Source: an uncultured Muribaculaceae bacterium
Lineage (GTDB): Bacteria > Bacteroidota > Bacteroidia > Bacteroidales > Muribaculaceae
DNA: 64,000 nt
Direction of reading: 5' to 3'
Assembly: GCA_910585275.1 (NCBI GenBank)
Contig: CAJUCW010000005.1
Coordinates: forward strand, 86,708-150,707
The notes below the pieces were generated by a model that ran no database searches, was not told the origin of the DNA, and saw nothing but the letters and a program-made list of their open reading frames with translations. A program made the position numbers and the translations under genes. Numbering within the stretch: position 1 is the stretch's first letter; every line of letters begins with the position of its first letter. Positions 32,373-39,661 of this stretch are shown one piece after another.

Positions 32373-33560
32373 TTAATGAATTATCTCATAACGTTTGAAA
32401 ACTTTTTCGATAGCCTCTATCGACCTGGCAACCTGCTCTTCGGTATGTGTAGCCATAAGAGAATATCGAATCAACGTGTCCTGGGGCGCCACAGCGGGTG
32501 TAACCACAGGATTTACAAAAACGCCTTCGTCAAGAAGATCTCGGGTTATCTGGAATGTCTTATAGTCGTCCCTGATGAAAAGAGGTATAATCGGAGTTGA
32601 CGTATTTCCAATTTCACATCCGAGCTTTCTGAATTCGTCAAGGGCATAGTTGGTGATTTTCCAAAGATGTTCCTGACGCTCCGGTTCGGAAAGCATGATA
32701 TCAAGAGCCGCACTGGCGGCAGCCGTAGAGGCCGGGGTGATACTTGCCGTGAAAATATAAGAACGGGAATGATGGCGAAGGAAATTTGTTATAGACTTAT
32801 CAGTAGCAATAAACCCTCCAAGCGAAGCGAACGACTTGCTGAAAGTGCCCATAATCAAATCAACGTCGTCAGTCAATCCAAAATGGTTGCATGTGCCGCG
32901 TCCGCCTTTTCCGAACACTCCGATACCATGCGCTTCGTCAACCATTACCGAAGCATTATATTGCTTCGAAAGCCGAACGATTTCCGGAAGATTAGCCACA
33001 TCGCCTTCCATAGAAAAGACTCCGTCGGTCACAATAAGTTTGACCTTATCGGGGTCACACTTTTTAAGCTGGGCTTCGAGGCTTTCCATGTCATTATGAC
33101 GATATTTCAAATAATTTGAAAATGAAAGCCTGCGTCCCTCAATGATGGAAGCGTGGTCCTGCTCGTCAAGAATCACATAATCCTCGCGGCCCGTCAAGGT
33201 TGACACTACGCCAAGATTCACTCCGAATCCGGTGCTGAATAGCATCGCATCTTCTTTGCCTACATAATCCGCGATTTTAGCTTCAAGCTGCTTGTGGATG
33301 TCGATGGTACCGTTCAAAAAAGGTGACCCTGCCATACCCGTACCATATTTTTTTGTGGCTTCAACAGCTGCCTCAATCACTTTGGGATGGTTGGTGAGAC
33401 CCATATAGCTGTTTGATCCGAACATCAACACTTTCTTTCCGTTCATCAGCACTTCAGTGTTTTGCTCGCTCGAAATGGGTCGGAAATAGGGATAGACTCC
33501 TGCTGCCATTGCCTTTTGAGGGGCATCGTAGCGCGACAGTTTCTCTTGTAAAAGCTTCAT
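32373..33560 (-). CDS. spt: Serine palmitoyltransferase
   Basis: A 395-residue PLP enzyme of the alpha-oxoamine synthase family, joining serine and an acyl-CoA to start sphingolipid synthesis, a hallmark of Bacteroidales. Features: GSNSYMGLTNHPKV, the GTGMAGSPFLNG substrate region, DEQDHASIIEG, VDEAHGIGVFG (PLP-binding aspartate) and GTFSKSFASLGGF with the PLP lysine 242. Relatives such as glycine C-acetyltransferase and BioF are similar, but the taxon and PYFRPISS start favour Spt. ATG 33560 is preferred to a TTG three codons upstream. A -7 box lies at 33648-33655. Confidence 0.88.
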   Translation of the reverse strand: MKLLQEKLSRYDAPQKAMAAGVYPYFRPISSEQNTEVLMNGKKVLMFGSNSYMGLTNHPKVIEAAVEATKKYGTGMAGSPFLNGTIDIHKQLEAKIADYVGKEDAMLFSTGFGVNLGVVSTLTGREDYVILDEQDHASIIEGRRLSFSNYLKYRHNDMESLEAQLKKCDPDKVKLIVTDGVFSMEGDVANLPEIVRLSKQYNASVMVDEAHGIGVFGKGGRGTCNHFGLTDDVDLIMGTFSKSFASLGGFIATDKSITNFLRHHSRSYIFTASITPASTAAASAALDIMLSEPERQEHLWKITNYALDEFRKLGCEIGNTSTPIIPLFIRDDYKTFQITRDLLDEGVFVNPVVTPAVAPQDTLIRYSLMATHTEEQVARSIEAIEKVFKRYEIIH

Positions 33561-33647
33561 ACAGTTCAAGGTGTTTGCTTGCTGAACATGGCCTGCGTCT
33601 CAACCTGAGATAAGCCGCTATCCAAGCGGTGAGGCATATTCAGGCTG

Positions 33648-33655
33648 CAAAGTTA
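33648..33655 (-). promoter_or_regulatory. -7 box of spt
   Basis: TAACTTTG on the minus strand, about 88 bases before the spt ATG. The rest of the 33561-34077 gap is AT-rich; no small gene or clear dnaK promoter was recognised, and no CIRCE-type inverted repeat is visible. Confidence 0.45.
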
Positions 33656-34077
33656 ATTATTTTTTATAAATATTCCTCTATTCCAACCCCATTTTATCCA
33701 AAAATACTTTAAATAATCACAACGGCGCTTCTATTTCCATCCTATTCTCCTAATTATATAAAAGCACCGGATGCAATACCTGCGATAAGATATATAACCC
33801 CCGACTCTGAACCCCTTCCGGAGTCTTATTCATAAACCGAGATTGCCATGATGCTTGTTCTAAAATGTGCCGGTTTTGTCAGTTCTGTCAACACCGTGTC
33901 ACAAACATCTTATTTTATAATCATGCCATTATCATTATTTTACAAATATTACTTAAAAAAAATCTCTCTTACGAAACTTTTAGCACGCGATTTGTTTATA
34001 TGATGTATGGATAAAGCTCCCGAAGCTTTACTCAATATGAATAGAAATTAATATTAAACTCAAATTATAAATATATT

Positions 34078-35979
34078 ATGGGAAAGATTATCGGTATTGA
34101 CTTGGGTACCACAAACTCCTGCGTAGCAGTGCTCGAAGGTAAGGACCCTGTTGTTATTCCTAATAATGAAGGACGAAACACGACCCCTTCAGTCGTGGCA
34201 TTCGTCGATGGTGGCGAACGTAAGGTAGGCGACCCTGCCAAGCGTCAGGCCATTACCAACCCGACCCGTACAATCTACTCCATCAAACGTTTCATGGGAG
34301 AGAAATGCTCTCAGGTCGAAGACGAAATCAAGCGTATGCCTTACAAGGTAGTATGCCAGAACAATATGCCGAAAGTTGACATCGACGGTCGCGATTATAC
34401 ACCCCAGGAGATTTCCGCTATGATTCTTCAGAAGATGAAGAAGACTGCCGAAGATTACCTCGGGCAAGAAGTCACGGAGGCTGTAATTACGGTTCCAGCT
34501 TATTTCGACGACTCTCAGCGTCAGGCCACCAAAGAGGCGGGCGAGATTGCAGGTCTTAAAGTGAAACGTATCGTCAACGAGCCTACCGCAGCTGCCCTTG
34601 CATACGGACTCGACAAATCGGAGAAAGAGCAAAAAATCGCTGTGTTCGACCTCGGTGGCGGCACATTCGATATCTCTATCCTTGAACTCGGCGACGGGGT
34701 GTTCGAAGTGAAATCAACCAACGGTGACACACATCTTGGCGGCGATGACTTCGACCATGTAATCATCGACTGGCTTGCCGATGAATTCAAGAACGACGAG
34801 GGCGTTGACCTTCGTCAGGACCCGATGGCGATGCAGCGTCTGAAAGAAGCCGCAGAGAAAGCGAAAATCGAACTTTCAAGCTCGACTTCTACTGAAATCA
34901 ACCTCCCCTACATCACGGCTACGGCTTCCGGTCCGAAGCACCTTGTAAAGACCCTTACCCGCGCCAAATTCGAGCAACTCGCATCGAGACTCATCGATGC
35001 CGTTGTAGCTCCTTGCCGCAACGCCCTCAAAGATGCCGGCTACTCCGCTTCGGAAATCGATGAGGTGATTCTCGTAGGTGGTTCTACCCGTATTCCCGCC
35101 ATCCAGCAGAAAGTGGTAGAGATATTCGGCAAGCAGCCTAACAAGGGCGTTAACCCCGACGAGGTCGTTGCCATCGGCGCAGCTATCCAGGGTGGCGTGC
35201 TCAGCGGAGATGTGAAAGACGTGCTCCTTCTTGACGTAGTGCCTCTTTCCATCGGCATCGAGACTCTCGGCGGCGTGATGACGAAACTTATCGAAGCCAA
35301 CACCACAATCCCGACCCGCAAAAGCGAAACCTTCTCTACGGCAGCCGACAACCAGCCGGAAGTTACCATCCGTGTACTCCAAGGCGAACGTCCCATGGCA
35401 GCCGACGACAAACTTCTTGGAGAGTTCAACCTCGCAGGCATCGCACCCGCACCGCGTGGCGTTCCTCAGATTGAAGTCACCTTTGAAGTTGACGCCAACG
35501 GCATCCTTAACGTTTCGGCAAAGGATAAAGCCACCGGCAAAGAGCAGTCAATCCGTATCGAGGCATCCAGCGGCCTTAGCGACTCCGAGATTCAGCGTAT
35601 GCGAGACGAGGCTAAAGCCAACGAGGAAGCCGACAAGAAGGCCAAAGAGAGAATCGACAAGCTCAACCGCGCCGACTCTGTGGTATTCCAGAGCCAGAAA
35701 CAGCTCGACGAACTTGGCGACAAGATTCCTGCCGATAAGAAAGCTGCCATCCAGTCAGCCATCGACCGTCTGAAAGAAATCCACAAGAACCAGCTCGTAG
35801 AAGACGTTGATTCTGCCGAAAAGGCCATTCAGGATGCATTCCAGGCAGCCGCCCAGGACATCGCAAACGCCCAGCAGGCTTCTGCCGGACAGCAGGCAGG
35901 TCCTCAGCCAGGTGCCGGCGCACCCCGCAACGACCAGAACGGCGGTGCCGAAGACGTAGAATTCGAGGAAGTGAAATAA
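34078..35979 (+). CDS. dnaK: Chaperone DnaK (Hsp70)
   Basis: A 633-residue Hsp70. The nucleotide-binding domain shows IGIDLGTTNSCVAV, the phosphate-2 motif VFDLGGGTFDISIL and VGGSTRIPAIQ. The substrate-binding domain follows from about residue 390 (DVVPLSIGIETLGGV), with a helical lid and a Gly/Gln/Ala-rich flexible tail ending in an acidic stretch. It folds and refolds proteins with DnaJ and GrpE, which are not beside it here. It stands alone, with a long AT-rich upstream region and a clear terminator. Confidence 0.98.
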   Translation: MGKIIGIDLGTTNSCVAVLEGKDPVVIPNNEGRNTTPSVVAFVDGGERKVGDPAKRQAITNPTRTIYSIKRFMGEKCSQVEDEIKRMPYKVVCQNNMPKVDIDGRDYTPQEISAMILQKMKKTAEDYLGQEVTEAVITVPAYFDDSQRQATKEAGEIAGLKVKRIVNEPTAAALAYGLDKSEKEQKIAVFDLGGGTFDISILELGDGVFEVKSTNGDTHLGGDDFDHVIIDWLADEFKNDEGVDLRQDPMAMQRLKEAAEKAKIELSSSTSTEINLPYITATASGPKHLVKTLTRAKFEQLASRLIDAVVAPCRNALKDAGYSASEIDEVILVGGSTRIPAIQQKVVEIFGKQPNKGVNPDEVVAIGAAIQGGVLSGDVKDVLLLDVVPLSIGIETLGGVMTKLIEANTTIPTRKSETFSTAADNQPEVTIRVLQGERPMAADDKLLGEFNLAGIAPAPRGVPQIEVTFEVDANGILNVSAKDKATGKEQSIRIEASSGLSDSEIQRMRDEAKANEEADKKAKERIDKLNRADSVVFQSQKQLDELGDKIPADKKAAIQSAIDRLKEIHKNQLVEDVDSAEKAIQDAFQAAAQDIANAQQASAGQQAGPQPGAGAPRNDQNGGAEDVEFEEVK

Positions 35980-36010
35980 TCCCTCAATTTAGAACAATCT
36001 AAATCTATAT

Positions 36011-36050
36011 AAATGGAGTGTAGCCCAAGCGGTTACACTCCATTTTTTTG
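36011..36050 (+). terminator. Terminator of dnaK
   Basis: AAATGGAGTGTA faces TACACTCCATTT around an 11-base loop, running into seven T. Confidence 0.87.
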
Positions 36051-36094
36051 TTTTGTATTTTCCAATAAAACCAATAAACTTAAGAGTTCGTTCC

Positions 36095-36781
36095 TTAATT
36101 CGACATTATATCCATGAGCCCGGGTGCAAACTGACGGCCAATCGGCAGTGTCAAGCCGTTATTAAGCAAAACCTCCTGTTTGTTGAAGCTCTTGACTTTC
36201 GATTTTGAAACTATAAACGACCTGTGAATCCTTAAAAAAGATTCCGACGGCAACATCGTAAATATATTCTTCAAAAGGATTCTCGACATTACACATTCAC
36301 CCGATGTGCGGAAAATCTTTGAATATCCTTCCACAGCTTCGATGTAAAGAATATCATCTATCGGGATGGTTATGTTGTTGTAATCCTGTTTCACCACAAT
36401 GCATTGCGATGTCGTTTTAATAGGCTGCCGTCCTATACGCCTCAATGCCTTGGCAAACGCAATCTGAAATCGACTGTAGGCAAAAGGTTTGTGGAGATAA
36501 TCCACTGCATCGAGGTCAAATCCCTCAAGTGCATATTTCAGATAGGCGGTGGTGAAGATGAAACATGTGTTTTCGGGCAACTGCGACGCAATGGCAATCC
36601 CGGTCAGCCCTTCCATCTCGATATCAAGAAACACGATATCAGGCCTATATTTATTAATGGCTTCCAACCCGATGGCAGGATTGGAATATTTCTTAAGGTC
36701 AACATTGCCTATACGTTGACAAAACTTATCGATTATATCGAGCGCCAAGGGTTCATCGTCAATGGCCACACATTTTATCAT
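36095..36781 (-). CDS. LytTR-family response regulator
   Basis: A 228-residue regulator. The receiver domain (1-~115) has the acidic pocket at DDE (8-10), the phosphorylation site Asp53 in VFLDIEME, and the lysine in HKPF. The C-terminal LytTR DNA-binding domain (~130-228) shows IEAVEGYSKI, LRIHRSFIV and the final GLTLPIGRQF. Its start overlaps the end of the kinase gene by 23 bases, so translation is probably coupled. LytTR proteins bind paired direct repeats about two helix turns apart, and such a pair lies at 37871-37899. Confidence 0.93.
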   Translation of the reverse strand: MIKCVAIDDEPLALDIIDKFCQRIGNVDLKKYSNPAIGLEAINKYRPDIVFLDIEMEGLTGIAIASQLPENTCFIFTTAYLKYALEGFDLDAVDYLHKPFAYSRFQIAFAKALRRIGRQPIKTTSQCIVVKQDYNNITIPIDDILYIEAVEGYSKIFRTSGECVMSRILLKNIFTMLPSESFLRIHRSFIVSKSKVKSFNKQEVLLNNGLTLPIGRQFAPGLMDIMSN

Positions 36782-37817
36782 ATCGCTTATGGTTTAAGTT
36801 AATTTGTAAAAACACCCTGAAAACTCCTCCCTCTTCTTTTATATCAAGATTATACCGTCCTGGAAAAAGCACTGACAAACGGCTTCTACAATTATTTATT
36901 CCAATCGGCATGTTTTCTCTGAATTCATCGGAATGTTTTATTATTCTGTTTTCAGTTTCAAACCTCAAAATACCATCGTCTAATAACAACTTTATAACAA
37001 TTTCGCATTTCTTACTCGTGGAGGTGCCATATTTAAATGCGTTTTCCACAAAAGTAAGAAAAATCATAGGTGGAATGATAGCGTCATTATTATCCACCCT
37101 CCATTCCCTGACGACATTCGTATGTCCATCCAATCGAATAAGCTGCAAATCAATATAATTGTTAATATAATTGATTTCGTCATTAATGGTGACCCAGTCA
37201 TTCTCGGCCGTCACATAAGTATATTTTAAAAGTTCCGTGAATTTTATGAATGCATCTTCCGCTTTTTGTGATGTGCCGATAATAAGACTATACAGCGAAT
37301 TGAGGGTATTGAATAAAAAATGCGGGTTAATCTGCGCCTTATATAGAGCCAATTCAGCTTTATCACGCTGATGCTCCACAATATTCTGCAAAAGCATTCT
37401 ATGATAAAGTTCTTTTATGAATGCCACCGTAAGAGAATAGCACATCACCACAGTAAACATAAGCCAGACGGATATAGCCATATTATAATTCCTGACACGT
37501 GTCTGATATTCGCTCATGGAAGGAATAATGAAATCCAATTCCGGCAAAGGATACAAAGTCAGTATATACGTCAAAGCGATTGAAAGAATGACAATGATCG
37601 CAATTCTATAATACGATTTGGATAGAATCAACTTCGGCAGCCTCAAAAACCTTGTTGCAAAATACCACCCATACATGTAGGATATTGCCAGACACGTGAA
37701 TACCGGCGACACATCCCACCAAAAGCGAGGCGGACCAAGAATAATAAGGAGCGGCATGATTCCTACCGAAAAAAATAAGTCAAAAATCAGACCGGTCTTA
37801 TGTTCTAAAGATTTCAT
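36759..37817 (-). CDS. LytS-type sensor histidine kinase (5TM-like, His_kinase family)
   Basis: A 352-residue membrane kinase with four hydrophobic helices in residues ~8-135, no periplasmic sensing domain of note, then a short coiled linker and the His_kinase region AQINPHFLFNTLNSLYSL with phosphoaccepting His166. The ATPase domain carries FLTFVENAFKYGTS (N box) and a GINNCRSRL segment typical of this family. It pairs with the LytTR regulator. The promoter box (TTTG-N20-TAATTTTG, 37822-37853) ends four bases from the ATG. Confidence 0.92.
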   Translation of the reverse strand: MKSLEHKTGLIFDLFFSVGIMPLLIILGPPRFWWDVSPVFTCLAISYMYGWYFATRFLRLPKLILSKSYYRIAIIVILSIALTYILTLYPLPELDFIIPSMSEYQTRVRNYNMAISVWLMFTVVMCYSLTVAFIKELYHRMLLQNIVEHQRDKAELALYKAQINPHFLFNTLNSLYSLIIGTSQKAEDAFIKFTELLKYTYVTAENDWVTINDEINYINNYIDLQLIRLDGHTNVVREWRVDNNDAIIPPMIFLTFVENAFKYGTSTSKKCEIVIKLLLDDGILRFETENRIIKHSDEFRENMPIGINNCRSRLSVLFPGRYNLDIKEEGGVFRVFLQINLNHKRYDKMCGH

Positions 37818-37821
37818 GATG

Positions 37822-37853
37822 CAAAATTAACACATCTCCCCATCTATAACAAA
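37822..37853 (-). promoter_or_regulatory. Promoter of the LytS/LytTR unit
   Basis: On the minus strand TTTG (37850-37853), 20 bases, TAATTTTG (37822-37829), followed after four bases by the annotated start codon. Confidence 0.6.
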
Positions 37854-37870
37854 TTCCAGAGACTCCCTTC

Positions 37871-37904
37871 ATTTACACATTTTCGCCGTTTATTTACACC
37901 TTTT
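37871..37904. promoter_or_regulatory. Candidate LytTR operator (direct repeats 21 bp apart)
   Basis: ATTTACACATTTT and ATTTACACCTTTT are direct repeats starting at 37871 and 37892. The 21-bp spacing puts both on one helix face, as LytTR dimers require. It lies upstream of the lipoprotein promoter region at about 37905-37935 and upstream of the kinase promoter on the other strand. Confidence 0.5.
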
Positions 37905-37955
37905 ACAGCCGAAAGGGAAATGTTTACGATATTTGCACAAAAACCGACATGACCC

Positions 37956-38819
37956 ATGAAAGCGAGACATCTTTTCATTACGGTGGCTGCAGTTAGTATC
38001 CTCGTTTCCTGTATAAAAAATCCAGGAAACGAACAGCAGTCATTGGCTGAAATTTCCAAACAGGAGCTCGCTACCGCCTTGAACGAACGCGACCAATTGC
38101 TGTCGTTGGTAAAAGAAGTTTCAAAAGGACTTGATGAAATCAAGCAACTCGAAAGCATCATGTCGATAGCCGCAAGCAAGCCCGGTGAAAGCACTACGAA
38201 TAATGCCCGGATTCTTGCCGATATTACGAGCCTGAAAGAGAAAATCAAACAACGCAAAGCAAAATTAGCTGAGTTGGAAGACAATCTTCAGGAATCAACC
38301 ATCAACAACAAAGAGCTGAAAGAAACCATCAACGCAATCCGAAAACAGATGGATTCGCAGATTGAAGAAATCGAATATCTGAAACACCAGCTTATCAGCG
38401 CCAACGAGCAGATAGGCCTTCTTAACCATACGGTAGATTCACTCAATGCTACGGTCTCTGAAGTTTCTGATGAAAGGGATGCGGCCCGGCAAACATCGGC
38501 AAAACTTGAGAATGAGCTGAATATCTGCTATTATATGGTCGCCACTAAATCTGAATTGAAAAAACATAATATCATCGAGTCGGGATTCCTTCGTAAAACC
38601 AAACTTATGAATGGCAATTTCGACAAGGCATCTTTTGAAGTTAGCGACAAAAGGATGCTGACCCATCTACCCCTAAATTCAACCAAAATTAAAATACTTA
38701 CAAATCATCCTGCCACTTCATTCGAAGTGATAGAAGAAAACGGAGAAAAAGTAATTAAAATAACCAATCCAGACTTATTCTGGAGCCTTACCACTTATCT
38801 GGTCGTACAAATAGACTAA
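37956..38819 (+). CDS. Coiled-coil lipoprotein, Cbp1-like
   Basis: A 287-residue lipoprotein (SILVSC, lipidated Cys19). Residues ~25-195 form a long heptad-rich coiled coil with many Glu, Lys and Gln. The C-terminal ~90 residues (ATKSELKKHNIIESGFL then KIKILTNHPATSFEV then ITNPDLFWSLTTYLVVQID) match the end of Bacteroides Cbp1-like collagen-binding glycoprotein adhesins. The adhesin function is only a family label. It is divergent from the LytS/LytTR pair with the candidate operator between, so it is a likely target. Confidence 0.72.
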   Translation: MKARHLFITVAAVSILVSCIKNPGNEQQSLAEISKQELATALNERDQLLSLVKEVSKGLDEIKQLESIMSIAASKPGESTTNNARILADITSLKEKIKQRKAKLAELEDNLQESTINNKELKETINAIRKQMDSQIEEIEYLKHQLISANEQIGLLNHTVDSLNATVSEVSDERDAARQTSAKLENELNICYYMVATKSELKKHNIIESGFLRKTKLMNGNFDKASFEVSDKRMLTHLPLNSTKIKILTNHPATSFEVIEENGEKVIKITNPDLFWSLTTYLVVQID

Positions 38820-38935
38820 TCCTATTTTTAATTGCCAGCCACTGTTTTTTAATTACCATACGACAAAGCATGTCCATGACATGTAAAGAATATAATTGAC
38901 GAACATATTAGACATGACCATTTCAAGTATCTCCC

Positions 38936-38969
38936 AAAGGGTGGCGCGTTTTTGTACGCTCCGCCCTTT
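38936..38969 (+). terminator. Terminator after the Cbp1-like gene
   Basis: AAAGGGTGGCGCG faces CGCTCCGCCCTTT (one wobble, one mismatch) around TTTTTGTA. It is 117 bases beyond the stop. Confidence 0.5.
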
Positions 38970-39002
38970 ATTGGCAAACTACAGGTGTCTGTTTACATAT
39001 AT

Positions 39003-39033
39003 TTTAATGACAGCCAGTCGGAAAGTACTTTTG
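39003..39033 (+). promoter_or_regulatory. Promoter retained before the SusC remnant
   Basis: TTTA (39003-39006), 19 bases, TACTTTTG (39026-39033), then 19 bases to the ATG. Confidence 0.6.
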
Positions 39034-39052
39034 CACAAAAATAAACCAAAAT

Positions 39053-39376
39053 ATGAGACGACTGATAATATCCTTGTCTGTATTAGTCTCCGGAACTGCG
39101 AATCTATTATCACAGTCTATCGGCTATGATTCAAACGCTACCCCTAACACAACGAGCATAGCTGTCTCCGGAATTGTCGTTGACAATTCCGTCAATCCGG
39201 TGGTCGGAGCATCATTGTGGATAAAAGAAGATTTAAAAAAACATGACGTTTCTGACTTAGACGGCAAATTCTATCACTCTGACGTGTCAGACAACAGCAC
39301 GATATACGTATCCTATATCGGACTTTCTCCTCAGGAAACGAATGTTTCTCCTGAAAAAAAGGGATGCCGGGGCTGA
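39053..39376 (+). pseudogene. SusC/RagA-type TonB-dependent receptor, N-terminal remnant
   Basis: The 107-codon frame is the very beginning of a SusC protein: a signal peptide ending LLSQS, then the carboxypeptidase-like regulatory (CarbopepD_reg_2) domain with VSGIVVDNSVNPVVGASLW, SDLDGKF and IYVSYIGLSPQETNV. A full SusC is about 1000 residues, so the plug and barrel are gone. At about 39358, near a run of seven A, the sequence switches to SusD coding in another frame, and this frame stops four codons later. Promoter and start codon remain. A secreted ~85-residue domain might still be made. Confidence 0.82.
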
Positions 39377-39582
39377 ATAGCGGTCCGGCATGGCTGGCGG
39401 TCGGCGGGAAAGACGAAATGGCTGAACGGATTCGTCGTGAACGCGCTTTCGAACTTGTAGGAGAAGGTCACCGTTATTGGGACTTACGACGTTGGGGATT
39501 GCTTGAAAAATCTGTCAAGAACGCTACGGACATATTCGGCGACCTCATACTGCGTGTATTTATCAAAACCAAGCCTCAATAA
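39361..39582 (+). pseudogene. SusD/RagB-type lipoprotein, C-terminal remnant
   Basis: In the frame of 39361, the sequence reads GMPGLNSG, then ERIRRERAFELVGEGHRYWDLRRWG, the hallmark segment near the C-terminus of SusD/RagB glycan-binding proteins. Only ~70 of the ~500-600 residues remain, and after NATDIFGDLIL the sequence departs from the family end and stops. A terminator (39581-39617) follows directly. Together with the SusC start it shows an internal deletion of a susC-susD pair. Confidence 0.82.
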
Positions 39583-39617
39583 AAATGGCACAATCCATGA
39601 GGAGAGTGCCATTTTTT
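39581..39617. terminator. Bidirectional terminator between SusD remnant and GH95
   Basis: AAAAATGGCAC faces GTGCCATTTTT around a 14-base loop, with T or A tracts on both sides. It can end both the remnant transcript and the ten-gene xylan run. Confidence 0.85.
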
Positions 39618-39661
39618 ATAATGGAAAACAACGCGATGGAAATCGCTGTACAAAATACGTT

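Noticed and set aside
32244..32600. 118-codon frame overlapping the spt terminator and 3' end
   Set aside because: It crosses a terminator and lies antisense to spt; no support as a gene.
33561..34077. tRNA, riboswitch or heat-shock operator before dnaK
   Set aside because: No cloverleaf, CIRCE inverted repeat or recognisable aptamer was found in this AT-rich gap.
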